NCBI GenBank assembly: GCA_003586115.2
Contig: QVOM02000042.1
Span: 72,461,447 to 72,525,446, forward strand
Origin: Salvator merianae
Lineage: Eukaryota; Chordata; Lepidosauria; Squamata; Teiidae
DNA: 64,000 nt
Direction of reading: 5' to 3'
How positions within the stretch are numbered: the first letter of the stretch is position 1; each line of letters starts with the position of its first letter. The translations under genes were made by a program, and so were the position numbers. The notes beneath the pieces are model-generated. The model saw nothing but the letters and a program-made list of their open reading frames with translations. It did no database searches and was not told the DNA's origin. Shown piece by piece: positions 12,874 to 23,680 of this stretch.

Positions 12874-13983
12874 AACCTCTCTCTTTCTTCAGCTTTTTTC
12901 CTTCCAGTTTCTTTGAAGGCAATTTGAGAAGTGAATTATAGAAAAATAGTTTCTCAGCTGTTCACAGAGCACAGTAAACTCTTTGACCTTGTTGAAATAG
13001 CATATTTTAAAAAAATCTGTAAGAATTTAAGTAATTACACACCTTTAACATTGTACAGGCATTTTTTTTAGAGCTTGAATTGTTCAAAAGGAACAATACT
13101 AGGCTGAGTTTATTGTTTAAGGAAAAAGACAATGCTGTCATTGTCATTGCTGATGGTGTTTCATTTTAAATTATTTTCCCCTCTACTGCTAATCCAGCCT
13201 TCCTTGTTTCTTTTTTCCCCTGTCATGTAATTTGCAACTAACCATAATGATTGGCATGATCTGTTTTTCAACTGAGGTGCCTGCAGATGGCAAGAGGAAA
13301 TTGTGGGGTCATCTTTAGATACTACAATTGTTTCTCACTGCCACTGCCAGATGGCAGGAGGAAATCCCAAGACAATCTTGGGCTTTTACTTTGTCTGATG
13401 GCACTTTACGTTATTGTGGTTGTTGCAAAATACCAGGATGTTAGAAAGGCCCACCCACTTTTCTTGGGATTTTTTGCCCATACTTGTTAGCATCTGGTGT
13501 TTTGTAACAGCCATGATAATGCAAAGAGCTGGCAGGTGAAAGGAAGCAACTGCTATTAGGGAAAACCCAGCATCATTGTGATATTAATAGTGATATTATG
13601 GATTTTTGAACTAACCCAGGACTACATTGGGAATGTCACGGTGGCAGAAACAGTATGTTCACATCACTTCCAATGGTGCAAGGTAAGAGACCTTTAGGTT
13701 CAAACCTTCAAGGTTTGTAGGTCCGAACCTCAAGGCTGGCCTTCCCTCATGCACCAGACATGCCGTCAGCTTGCCCAATCACAGCGAGGGGTGAGTGGGG
13801 CATCCTACATCAGGCATCCCACCAGGAATAGACAGGGACACCTGCTGTTCACATTCTTAGAACATCTGGGCAGTCATGGGCCTGTTCCAGTGCTTTAGGT
13901 ACAAACAGCCCCAGCCATTCCTGTACTTCACTGGCTTGGAAGTGTCTGTGGGGACAATTCCAAACCAGTAAGTGTGAACCCAG

Positions 13984-14132
13984 CCTATATCCTGGAACAG
14001 GGACCTGCATCTGCATGCTGGTGCAGGCTATGACAGGCCTTACCTGGGTCCTGCTATAGTCTGCACTACATGTGGATAGCAGGTCTCTATTCTGCGACAC
14101 AGTCTAGAATAAGGCCCAATGCAGAAAGGGCC
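13984..14132. mobile_element. Palindromic MITE, family B, left end lost
   Basis: The right arm (AGTCTAGAATAAGGCCCAATG then CAGAAAGGGCC at 14132) and the middle (GGGACCTGCAT, CTGCATGCTGGTGCAGGC, GTCTGCACTACATGTGGAT) match the family B copies at 19247, 41502 and 43642. The outer left arm is replaced by unrelated sequence, so this copy is broken. Immediately upstream (about 13647-13983) lies another partly inverted segment, possibly a second transposon fragment. Confidence 0.6.
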
Positions 14133-14699
14133 TATGATACAGTTTACTGTAATGGGGAAACTGTAGTCAGATGAAATGTTGATCAGCATACCTGGTGATT
14201 AAACAACATGCAAAAAAAGATACTAAACTTGTTTGCATTGCTTTTTCTTGTCCACTTTCATAACTTCCCAATGCCAACTATATCTCTGGGACTTCAGGGT
14301 CTCCCATCCATTCCAACCAGCTGCCATCTGTTTAGCTTCCCAAGATCAGGCATGGTTTCCTAGGTGCTGCTGCTTCCAGTGGAATAGTCAACCATGAACT
14401 TCTCTGCATTTTCAAGCTCTCCATTTGTTTCTGTCTTTCACAGGTACCCTTGTATCTGGCTAGTAAAAGGTAATCAAGACGTCAATGGTCAATGTGAATA
14501 GTTGGTTGAGTGATGTTCTGGGATTCAGCAGTTGCCCAATGAAGCTTACTGGCTGACCTTGAAGTCAGTCTTCGCCTGTAAATATACTCTATGGCCTTAC
14601 CAAATAAGGTCCCGTGGGCACATCTTTAGCTGCCACATTTCTGTTTGCAGTGGCCAGAGGTTCCCAATGATCAGCACACTGCCTTAAAAGCCATTACTT

Positions 14700-14781
14700 C
14701 CATGTCCACGGGTGGTGTGGAACGGTGCTTGCATGTCATGATGTCATGTGCAAGCGTAGTGAAGCCCTGCCCCAGACATGG
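14700..14781. repeat. Imperfect hairpin
   Basis: CCATGTCCACGGG at the left pairs with CCCTGCCCCAGACATGG at the right, and the centre is GCTTGCATGTCATGATGTCATGTGCAAGC-like (inner arms GCTTGCA/TGCAAGC). It is likely the core of an old foldback transposon. The outer borders are not resolved. Confidence 0.4.
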
Positions 14782-15857
14782 ATGTAATATTGGTGTCTGC
14801 GTGGTGGAATGAGCAGATGAGAAGTCAACATGATCTCTGCAGTGCTCATCTGCTTCCTAATTACCCCAGGTGCCGTAGAGTGTTCAGACTTTCTGGGTAA
14901 AGTACCTAGGAGTTCCAGGTCTCTTTAGTGTGGTTTGATCTTGTCAAACAGTGGTTTGGTACAAGCTTACTCCGGTGCTGTGCTTTTGATTATCAATGTT
15001 AAGGAACTGAAAACAACGAGTCTTCAAGTTTTTGTGAAGGGGTTTCCACCATGCAAAGCACTTGGAAAATAGAAAGCAAGAACAAACCCATTTCTGTATT
15101 ATAATCTCGGGAATACTTCCTGGAGCACATGATCTAGAAATTTTCCAATGAAGAACAGGAGATACCCAGGAGATTTCAATAGAAGGTATAGAAAATAATC
15201 CTTTCCTGTCAGCCCCATATTCCCATTTTAACTGAAATCTAGATATTAAGGAGGATGCTCAAAGATTTTTAACCTAGGCTGATGACATCTTGCTTTGTGG
15301 CTATCTCCTATATGTCTTTCTGACTCACTGTTCTGGGTATTCTGATTGGAAGAGATGTGGCTAATGCAGAAGTAGATGAATCAGCTGCAGTGTGACAGGC
15401 GGGTGAAACTGCTGAGTTGTTGCTAAGAGTGATGGGAACTGATCAGAGTCATAATGAAGAATTGCTTTCCTTGAACAAAATCTCATTGGGAAAAGATAAG
15501 GCTAGGATAAGATCTTCGGGTATAGGGCAGGAGAAAAATGCAAATATATAAATTAATCAATCAATCATACAAAGCCACAGTCAGTAGCCTCCTGAGAACC
15601 TCCTTAGATGGAAGACACCTTAAAAGAACAATCGAGTGGTATGAAATTTGGGAGAAGGTACTGTATAGATCAGACATGGAGGCTGATGCCCATGTTGCCT
15701 GGTAGGATGGAGAGCAAGAAAGCTAAAAGAAAGTGTACCAGAGGTCAAAATAGGAAGAGTTCATTCTAGCTGAGACACTAAAAGGCTACAGTTTAATCCA
15801 AATCCAAAGGCTACATGAAAATTGCATCCACTGAACACAATGGGTTATGCACACATT

Positions 15858-16072
15858 TTTGTTGTTGCTGGTAGTGAGTACCATTACGTTGTGGACAATG
15901 TCTGGTTGACTGCATGAGAACCTTCATGGACACCTCTATGCAGTTTTCTTGACAGAGATACAAATGTAGTTTGTCATTGCCTGTTTCCAGGAAAAGGCTA
16001 GAGTTTCAACCTGCAACCTTCTGCTCCCCAGGCTTTTTGCTTTACCACTGAGTTCCAGCCACTCCCAAACAC
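15858..16072 (-). mobile_element. tRNA-like SINE, antisense
   Basis: Read on the minus strand, it begins near 16072 with a box A-like AGTGGCTGGAACTCAGTGG head, has a box B-like region (GGTTGAAACTCTAGCC) and ends in a tail containing AACAAAAATG beside CAGCAACAAC. The same SINE family occurs at 20415, 23535 and 24590. Confidence 0.5.
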
Positions 16073-17194
16073 ACATTTAGCTAAATCTGATCCGATTCAA
16101 GTGGATTCAAACTCTGTGGTATGACTTTGTCCTGCCCCTATAGTTTTGCAGTAGTACTCCCGGCATCTTCTCTACCTGTCATGCAGGTCCTGAGCCAGAG
16201 GGGATGAGACTTTCCTCATATAAGGCTGGAAATCACTGATATAGTGGCATGCAGTGGCACTTCACCCCCTTCCTTTCTTTGAAGCTGGGGAACAAAAGTT
16301 GCAGCACAGAGGTCTTTTTCATTGCCTTGGAAATGGCTCCTGAAGTTGTTCATTTTCAGTGCAACAAAAAATACCTCTGAGTGGTTTGTGGCACCAGTAA
16401 GTCACTTGTGCAGTTGCCATGTATTTACATGGCACTGGCAAGAATGCCTGAGGGCGACAGGTACCCTAAGAGTCCTTTTTTCTGCTCTGCTTTCCAGGGA
16501 GCTTGGTACCCCTAATCTGACTTCAAGGGAGCACCACTGGCACCATCATTCAGTAAGTCCATGAGTCAATCAGTCAGTCATTCAATTTATTTGTATACCA
16601 TCTTTCCAAAACATATTGCTCATGATGCTTCCAGGAACAACCCTCAGGAAGTACTATTTGCTCCTTCCATGCATCTAGGAAGGCTTTGACGACCATTTTC
16701 CTCCTTTGCTGGTCCTTCTCATGCATAGCTTCCGACCTCAGGGGAGGGGAGGGCAGGGCAGAAGCAACAAATGCCCAAGTGCAGCAGCCAGACTCTGTAC
16801 CTCTTGGGCCTTCACGGAACACTTTCTGTCACCCATGTGGATGCAGCCTCAGTGATGTGACAGGCAAGACAGGCATTTCGTACCATACTTTTGTACCATT
16901 TTGTTAGTGTTCCTGAGCAGCTGGCTGAAGAACCTCAAGATCTAATCATGGTGCACAGCTTTTAAAGAGGAAAAATGTAGAATTTACATTGTTATATATC
17001 TTAACTAAAGCTTCTTTAAGAGCCCCTCTGAGGTGACCCAGAGACAGCTTAGAGAAGGTTTGCAGGTTGGATTCTGCACAAGCCAGTCTGCCCTTTCCCC
17101 CTCTCATGACAATTTCAGGCTAGAGAAGGTGGATTAAAGATGGGATAAGAACACAAGGGCCATGCTCCAACTTCTTGAAGGCACTTCAGAGCCA

Positions 17195-17212
17195 TTTTTT
17201 TTTTTTTTTTTT
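17195..17212. repeat. Poly(T) tract
   Basis: Eighteen consecutive T. It may be the A-tail of an antisense retroposon, but nothing recognisable adjoins it. Confidence 0.85.
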
Positions 17213-18252
17213 ACTGTGTGTGAATACAGACTTTATTTTGGTGTGTCTCTTTCACTTATAGGATAGCCCTTCTATTTTAAGGCTGTAGGCTCACTGACCT
17301 GATTCAGGCAACCCTGCCCATGATGGACTGGGCTGCTGCCGGCCCAAGCCAAGAATTGTCCACATTACCCAACTTTGGAGAACTTGTTGGCTGGCACTGT
17401 GTTGGCCAGGCATCCAGAATTTTTGGTGCCTGGCAAAATGGCACCAGGGCTGGTGTACTGGTCTGTGGACTGTGTGCTGTCTGCATATGGACCGGTTGTT
17501 CAACACACCAGCTAGAACACTACACAGATTGCTTACAAGTGCCATTTTCGCACCATAGTCCACTCCAGTACCTTGTCATGTGTAGATGAAATGGTCTACC
17601 AGGAGGACCATTCCATATGCGGACAACATATCCCATGTGGTCACCTGGTTTGGTGCGGACATGGACTAAGTTTTCAGTCTTCATCTGAAACTCACCTATT
17701 CAAGTCTGTCTTGAATCATTAACCAGGTACATCCTTCTTGGCTTTTCCATCTAAGTTTCTTTCCTCTTTTAGCCTTGTTTAAAGGGTGAAGGATTCTGGG
17801 AAACCCCAAAGCTCACTTGCCATAGTTTGTCATTTTTTGATTGGCTCCCAAAATGTTTTGCCCCAATATGGATCCTGATTTTCCCCACTCCTCACGGGCC
17901 ATTTTCTCCATACCCCCTTTCCATTTTGTTTCCACCTCTATCATGATGGGGACAAGCCTGCTTGTGTGGGTGGTCATATCAGAGGACCACCTTGGAAGAT
18001 GCGCCCGTTATTTGCACTTTGCTCAGAAATCCAGGGTCCTCGCAATGTCATTGAGATGAATATGGGACTAATCGGAACGAATGCATGGGAGCCTCATCTA
18101 GCTGGCCGCCGTCAGAAACGAGGTGTAGCTGGAAGGAGCGAGCGGTGGGAGATGCGATCTTCAGCCCAGGCAGGGATTGATCACGCTGCCGGATTCTTCT
18201 GGCTCAAAGAGGGGGTTCCAGTGTTGCCCTTTTAAGAGGCGTGATTATCCTC

Positions 18253-18258
18253 CACGTG
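18253..18258 (+). promoter_or_regulatory. ABCA1: E-box CACGTG
   Basis: A palindromic E-box about 120 bp upstream of the inferred start. Mammalian ABCA1 has an E-box at the equivalent place, reported to bind bHLH factors such as USF. It is followed by the same neighbours as in human (a GAGTGACTGAA block, then CATAAACAGAG). Confidence 0.75.
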
Positions 18259-18265
18259 CTGGCTG

Positions 18266-18274
18266 TGAGTGACT
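18266..18274 (+). promoter_or_regulatory. ABCA1: AP-1-like site TGAGTGACT
   Basis: One base longer than the AP-1 consensus TGASTCA. It lies 8 bp after the E-box, inside a block that I recall as nearly unchanged in the human ABCA1 promoter. Occupancy in this species is inferred only. Confidence 0.55.
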
Positions 18275-18304
18275 GAAATACATAAACAGAGCGGCGGCTG
18301 CGGT

Positions 18305-18320
18305 TGACCGATAATAACCT
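18305..18320 (-). promoter_or_regulatory. ABCA1: DR4 liver X receptor response element
   Basis: TGACCGATAATAACCT on the plus strand reads AGGTTA-TTAT-CGGTCA on the minus strand: two nuclear receptor half-sites spaced by 4 bp. The human ABCA1 LXRE is the same sequence apart from one spacer base, as I recall it. At -70 to -55 from the inferred start it is also at the same distance as in human. LXR/RXR binding here is the main oxysterol-dependent control of ABCA1 in mammals. Confidence 0.85.
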
Positions 18321-18344
18321 CCTCTGTACAGCGCTGGCGGAATC

Positions 18345-18352
18345 TATATAAG
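18345..18352 (+). promoter_or_regulatory. ABCA1: TATA box TATATAAG
   Basis: Lies 25 bp after the LXR element in the context AATCTATATAAGGAACT, matching the human AATCTATAAAAGGAACT as recalled. It places transcription start near 18375. Confidence 0.8.
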
Positions 18353-18374
18353 GAACTCCGGGTTCGACAAGTCT

Positions 18375-18491
18375 CTTTGGTTTTCTTGAGTCTCACTGGG
18401 CAACGCTTGGATTCCCCCCTTCCTTTGTTGTGCCGACGGACTTCGTTCCTGGAAGGGTCTTTAAATACCCATTCGAGGTGGCCAAAAACAG
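18375..18491 (+). other. ABCA1: ABCA1 exon 1 (5' UTR, non-coding)
   Basis: The start is inferred 30 bp after the TATA box. The 3' end is set by GGTGGCCAAAAACAG|GTGGGC, which aligns with the end of human exon 1 as recalled (GTGGAAAACAG, then GT). The preceding TTCCTGGAAGG block also matches human. The exon is about 117 bp, shorter than the roughly 220 bp of human exon 1, mainly by lack of the GC-rich middle. It has no ATG. The donor has G rather than A at +4 but is otherwise acceptable. Confidence 0.75.
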
Positions 18492-19246
18492 GTGGGCAAC
18501 GCTTCTCCCAATCAAACTGGCGGGCAGGTACAAAGGAATGAAATTCCGTGGAGGGGGGGGGCGTTGGTAGTGGGCAAAAGGAGAGAAAGAAAGGGGGTGT
18601 TTAGGCTGATTTGCTATGGCAAGAATCGGCATCTTTCCCCAGACTGACTCGGGGCTTTCTCATCCCTTGCCGAGCCGCCGAAAGCAGGAGACTTTTTTGG
18701 GGCTCGTACAACTAGTTCAAACAAAGGATGCAACTTTGGTCCTTGAGTCCATGCGACTGGCAAACCTCCCCAGTCCCTTGCGCCTCTTCCTTCCACGCTT
18801 CCTTCCTTTACCTGCGGGTGCGGGTGCTTGTGTTTGCGGGTGAGAATCTTGATGAGAAAAGCAGACCTCTGAGGACGTGCAGAGTGCCTTTCCCCGCTTG
18901 CCCGTGCATCGTATGAAAGGGAACCTGAGTGCTCCGGGACCTCGTTTGTTTAGGTAGCCCTCGGATGAGGTGGCGCCGGGGAGCGCGGACCCTCAGCGGA
19001 GCCCCCTTTGCGCTCGCTCGGAAAGGACAAAGAGGCAAGAGAGTCAGAAAGGCACCGCGCGTCTGGTTTGAATTAGAAATGTTTGGGGAGTTAGACAAAG
19101 CAACACTTTCAGGTTTCTGGAGACAGGTTGGGTTTTTTTTTTTTGGTTTTTTTTTGACCAGGCGTCTTTTCGTCTCATTCCTCCCCTTCCCGGAATCCCG
19201 GATCAAAACAACACAGAGATTCGGTCCAACACACCGAACTCTCCAG

Positions 19247-19396
19247 CGCCCTTTCTGCACTGGTCCTTATTCCGAATCATTACCCGGTATAGGGACCTAC
19301 CACCCGCACGCTGGTGCGAACTACGGCAGGACCCGACAGATGGCAGGTTCCTATTGCGGGTTATAATCTGGAGTAAGGACCAGTGCAGAAAGGGCG
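19247..19396. mobile_element. Palindromic MITE, family B, CpG-rich copy
   Basis: A 150-bp inverted repeat: GCCCTTTCTGCACTGG on the left and CCAGTGCAGAAAGGGC on the right. The same internal blocks as the copies at 41502 and 43642 are present, but with CpG where those have TpG or CpA (for example CCGCACGCTGGTGCGAAC against CCACATGCTAGTGCAAAC). It sits in intron 1 within the CpG island, about 760 bp after exon 1. Confidence 0.75.
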
Positions 19397-20180
19397 CGGG
19401 GTTCATTTGAAGAATCGTGTCGGCGGGTTTGGGGGAGGGAGACACACACACACTCTTACAGAGACGTTCTTGAGAAAAAAATTTGATGGCGCTGTCTTGA
19501 AAAAGCGACGTAAGAATTTTTGCAGTAGTAAGCTTAATTCGTGGTAAGATCTCCTAGATCGAGCAAGATCCTGTTTTCCCCTTCTTCTTTTTTGGTTGCT
19601 GCTCTATCAGAAGACGCCTCAAGTTGGGGCTGGTGAGGCGAGGCGAAAAGCGGGGGGGGGAGGGGGGAGGAAACAGACAGACAGCTCCAAGAAATGACCG
19701 AGAGTAACCTCGGGTATGTATGACAGCTTAATGAAAGCCATCGGCTAGGCGAAAAGAAACGAAACCACACAAATCCATCTCGTTGGATGGCTTTGTACCT
19801 CAACTCTGGAAGGAGAGGTTCAGGTCTTGTGTGCTGCAGAAACCATCTAAGAGAATGGTAATGATTATAATAATACAGTATTCTAAGTGTACCAGGACTG
19901 GGTTGTGCAACTTATTGTTCTTTTTCACATTCTTTGTGAGACTGAGCAGGAACTGGGAGGGTGATTTTGCAGAGCAAAAGGAAATCCAAGGGAACAGGAT
20001 GTTGCAAAGTTACAGCTTCCCACAAACTTTCCTAAACAGTGAAGTTTCCAGTAATTTGTTCAGTAATCTGAACAAAAAGCTGTAGATTGAAGGGAAAAGA
20101 ATTTGGTATTTTATATATTTGGCTGTAATTTAGGACTAGATTAACAGGTTGTCTTGGTTCTAATATCTCACCCAGCTGTG

Positions 20181-20403
20181 AAGCCTGTCCATTGACCTTA
20201 AGCTAGCAATCCTTGTATCTCTCTTTGACCTCCCAAAGAGAGTTGTTAAGAAGATAAAACCCCTGCTAATCCAAACTGCATTTCTTTTTATTCTTATGTT
20301 TCTCCACCTTCCCACCTGGAGTACATAGATCTGTTATTTTATCCTCTTTGGGAGTTCAAAGAGAGATACAAGGATAGCTGGCTTAAGGTCAATGGACAGG
20401 TTT
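20181..20403. repeat. Inverted repeat with 60-bp arms
   Basis: Positions 20181-20240 and 20344-20403 are reverse complements with 56 of 60 matches and a 103-bp spacer. The arm text (CCATTGACCTTAAGCTAGC, then CTTTGACCTCCCAAAGAG, and on the left side GTTGTTAAGAAGATAAAA) resembles the tail of squamate SINEs. A SINE head begins just downstream at 20415. Confidence 0.75.
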
Positions 20404-20414
20404 CACATGCCTTT

Positions 20415-20602
20415 AGATGTCTGTACACATCAGCGATAGAACAAACTGCCTGGAAAGCAGAGGGTTGCTGGTTCCATCCCCAGCCTGTCCCTGAGAATAA
20501 GCAATGGCAAACCACTTCGGTATTTCTGCCAAGAAAACTCTGTAGAGGCGTCCGTGCAGCCAACCAGGAGTCAGCCACAACTTGATGGTACCCAGCAACA
20601 AC
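20415..20602 (+). mobile_element. tRNA-like SINE
   Basis: A box B-like GGTTGCTGGTTCCATCCCC at about 20463-20481 is followed by the family body: GCAATGGCAAACCACTTC, TCTGCCAAGAAAACTCTG and GTCAGCCACAACTTGATGG, ending CAGCAACAAC. It is the best preserved SINE of this type in the window. Confidence 0.65.
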
Positions 20603-21952
20603 CCAGAGAAAACTTGCAGTTTCCCACTAGCCATATCCACAGCAAAGTAGTGCTCGCATGGTTGGATTGCATGAAAATCCACGTGCTTCATACTATGATC
20701 AATCATCACACCACCCTTCCTGAAAGGTGTTCACGGTCCAAATGCCATTACTGAACATCCTCACCTCAGCTGGTTGTGCTGGTTAGGGCTTGGAGCTCAA
20801 GGTATCCTGTCCTAGACTGAACACCAGACTGTAGCTGTTGCACCATAATACTTCTCTCAAGGCCAGGTCCACACCCTGTCATGAATGGAGTAGTGACTCC
20901 GTTTCATGTTAGAGTCACAGCATCATGAAGAATGACTGTCCACAGGGCATTCAGGGTTGAGCAGCCCTTAGGTAGCTATTAAGTGAAACTTCTGTTTTCA
21001 CTTCATAGCAGCACAAGGGCCACATGCACGTTTGTACCGTGAGCAGGCACTCATTTGTCACCATGCTGTGATGTTGTTGTGAGAGCAGCATGACATCAGA
21101 GTCACAACAAAGTACAGCCCTGACCTCACACACCAGGAGAAGGTGGCATGTCTGTGCGTCTCTGAACATGTGTTAACAGTAGCACCTGTTTACAATGCAA
21201 TTGAATCTAGAATAATAAAGAATAAAGAAACAGTACCAAGTGGGAGGGGGTTGTAGCAGCTCCTAGCAAATTTCCCTCTGGCGTGAACAGATAAGCAACT
21301 GCTTATACTAGCTTGTGTGGTTGCTCATGGCAATTTCTGCTTTGCACAGCTGCAGGCTGCAGAATAGCAGCCCAGCAAACTTGCAAACAGTAATTGACCA
21401 AGTGCTTATGCTGTGTAATCGATGCTTACAGACCCCCTGATTCTGGATGCCTGTATGAGACACACTGGATTCAAAGTCTAGTAGAACTTCTTGGGAAGGA
21501 GGTGAAAGTAGCACAGAGTTTAGGTACAACTTCTGTGGAGCTGGGAATTGCTTCCACCTTAAGAGATGTTTGCTCACTACTGCTGGAACTGGGGTAGATA
21601 GCCCGGAAAATATGGAAGGGATGAGGCAGCTCCGTAGTTCAGCAAACCAGGAACTGACTAGCCCCAACAAGCCCATTGCAGCTGCAAAAGCTAGAGGTGG
21701 GAAATCCTCTTAATAGAAAAGGAGCCACATTGCTGAAAGCGAGAGGGGGGGGGGACAGCAGAAAGTCAAATCTCTCCCACACTTCTTCCTCTTGCCAGTA
21801 ATGGCCTCATCAGGGACTAAAGATAGGTACTTTGGCTCCCCTTGTTTCTATCTGCTTTTCCCTCCTGCCTACCTGCTCCTCTCTTTCCCACCCCCGTTGT
21901 ATTGTGGTTTAGCTTTGCCTTTGGGTTGCCATGCTGTAAGGTTTAAAATTCC

Positions 21953-22491
21953 ACCATGGAATGTTCACTTGCGAACATTCCATGGCGGAAAGTGCAGAAG
22001 GGCCCTGAGTCAAGCTGGAACAGTACAGCAGTTGAAGGGGGGGGGGGGCAGCTGTATTAGAACATGGCTGTTCCAGGATAGCCATTGTGTTGGCCCTGAA
22101 GATCACATAATCTTTGGAGCCTGCTTCTGACAACTCCAGTGGCCCAGAAACATTAAGTTCCTGGCCTGCAGAGCTCCAGAGACCCATTTCAGTGGCACAG
22201 TTTGGTACACTGCTGAAATGGGTCCCCCATTAAACTATGCTCTTCCTTATGCTTCCCTGTTCTGTTCAAGCACCCCCCTAGTCCACTGGTAGACCTTTTA
22301 AAAAAGATTTACCAGTATCCCAGTCTAAGCAGCCATTTTGGCCACCTAGTCCAGGCTATGGTCCACCCAGTGGAGACAGAGTGTACTAGCAATGGGTGCA
22401 GTCTCCCTTAAACTGGTCCATGATGTGGAAGGGAGGCAGCCTGGACCCCTTCATGGAACAGATTAAAAGTAAGTGTGAAAATGCCCCTACA
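21953..22491. mobile_element. Composite of Harbinger-like MITE fragments
   Basis: 21953-22003 is a hairpin, TTCCACCATGGAATGTTC and its near complement around TTGCGAACATTCCATGG, followed by AAGTGCAGAAGGGCCC, which is a right end of this group. From about 22180 come blocks of the 28953/35234 type (CATTTCAGTGGCACAG, then GAAATGGGTCCCCC), ending GTGTGAAAATGCCCC at 22491. Order and borders suggest more than one insertion. An 11-13 base G run lies at about 22037. Confidence 0.45.
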
Positions 22492-23179
22492 ACATATTCC
22501 AGAATCTTGTGCTTTTCTGCAGAAGGCATTTCCTGCCTTCTTTGTGATGAGACGCAAGGTAATCCCCCTTGAGTTGCACCTAGCCCCATCACTGTATAAG
22601 TTTAGATGGCTGGTGAAGTTGTGCCTCTTCACCAAGGCCTCTGGTTAAAAAAGGCAGTCCATCCTCCTCTTCTGTGCAGTACACAGGGTTTTCATTTTGG
22701 CATTTTAAATTGGGTTTATTCTGATTTCCTACGCTTTAACAGTGAGTAATCTGCTCTGAAACCTCTGAGTAAAGCATGGGACAAAAACTGAACAAATTCA
22801 AAAAACAAACTATAAAGAAACAAAAAGCAAATACATGAATGGCTGCAGATGCCGTGTCTTTCTGTTTGCCCCATGCCTACATTTCACGCTTTGCTGTTTC
22901 TTCAGAACAGCAGTCATTTTGCTTGACAGCAGGAGGAGGAGAACTAATTTAATGTCCCCTGGCTCAGTAATTAACTATTATTCTTTTAGCCTATCCCCCC
23001 ACCCAAAAAAAAAAAAAGGAGTGAGGTGATCTGTGAAGAAAGGAAGCTGCCTGGATGCACTGCTGCTACTCATTCTCCAGAGGTCTTAACATGATTGAAT
23101 AGAGTGGCTCATAGCCTGGAGAAAATGTAGTTCCCCTATGAGACTGAGGTTGTTGTTAGGTGAGTTAGAGCCAACTCCT

Positions 23180-23404
23180 GGGGCCGAGTCACACCTAAGT
23201 TTTAATCCAGCTTCGGTCCACTTTCAGACTGAGAGAACACATCAGTAAAGTTATAAGATGTTTTCTTTCAGCATTATCTAATTCAGAAAATCCACCTTTG
23301 GTTTCGATAATGTGGAAAGAAAATGATTAGACACTTTACTGATGTGTTCTTTCAATCCAAAAGAGGATTGAAGCTGCATTAAAACTTAGGTGTGACTGGG
23401 CCCC
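23180..23404. mobile_element. Palindromic MITE, about 225 bp
   Basis: GGGGCCGAGTCACACCTAAG near 23180 pairs with CTTAGGTGTGACTGGGCCCC ending at 23404. The inner arms carry AACACATCAGTAAAG and CTTTACTGATGTGTT. Little of the element lies outside the fold. No clear target duplication was found, so the superfamily is open. Confidence 0.65.
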
Positions 23405-23534
23405 AAGTGACTCCAGCTGTATCTCCACTGAGTGGTCAAGGCACCTTAATCAGACACTCAGGGCAGATGCTCTCCACTGGGAGTAATGGAAACTGGCCTC
23501 ATTTAAGGTACCTTAGCTGTGTAATGGAGACACA

Positions 23535-23680
23535 GCCACTGTGGATGGACCCATGCGGTTTCCTTGACAGATGCCAACATGGTTTGCTACTACCTTCTTC
23601 TGGAAAGGTGCTGGGAATCGGACCTGTGACCCTCTGTTGTTCAGGCAGCTGTTCTACCCAGGGAGATACAGCCACTTCCA
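23535..23680 (-). mobile_element. tRNA-like SINE, antisense
   Basis: On the minus strand: AGTGGCTGTATCTCCCTGGG head, GAACAACAGAGGGTCACAGG, then a box B-like GGTCCGATTCCC, followed by a body matching the SINE at 20415 (GGTAGTAGCAAACCATG, TGTCAAGGAAACCGCATGG). The 3' tail is short. Confidence 0.55.

Larger units (their letters stand above)
18050..19560. promoter_or_regulatory. ABCA1: CpG island at the ABCA1 promoter
   Basis: CpG dinucleotides become frequent from about 18075 and stay so to about 19560, in contrast with the CpG-poor DNA on both sides. The island covers the promoter elements (18253-18352), exon 1 and the first kilobase of intron 1. CpG-island promoters are usually unmethylated in the germline, which would explain why CpGs survive here. 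The boundaries are estimated by eye. Confidence 0.75.

Noticed and set aside
1..18050. A neighbouring gene upstream of ABCA1
   Set aside because: No frame shows recognisable protein similarity, and no CpG island other than the ABCA1 one was seen; short exons of an unknown or non-coding gene cannot be excluded.
20415..20602. tRNA gene
   Set aside because: Box B-like text belongs to a SINE; no cloverleaf, and the same text recurs in decayed copies elsewhere.
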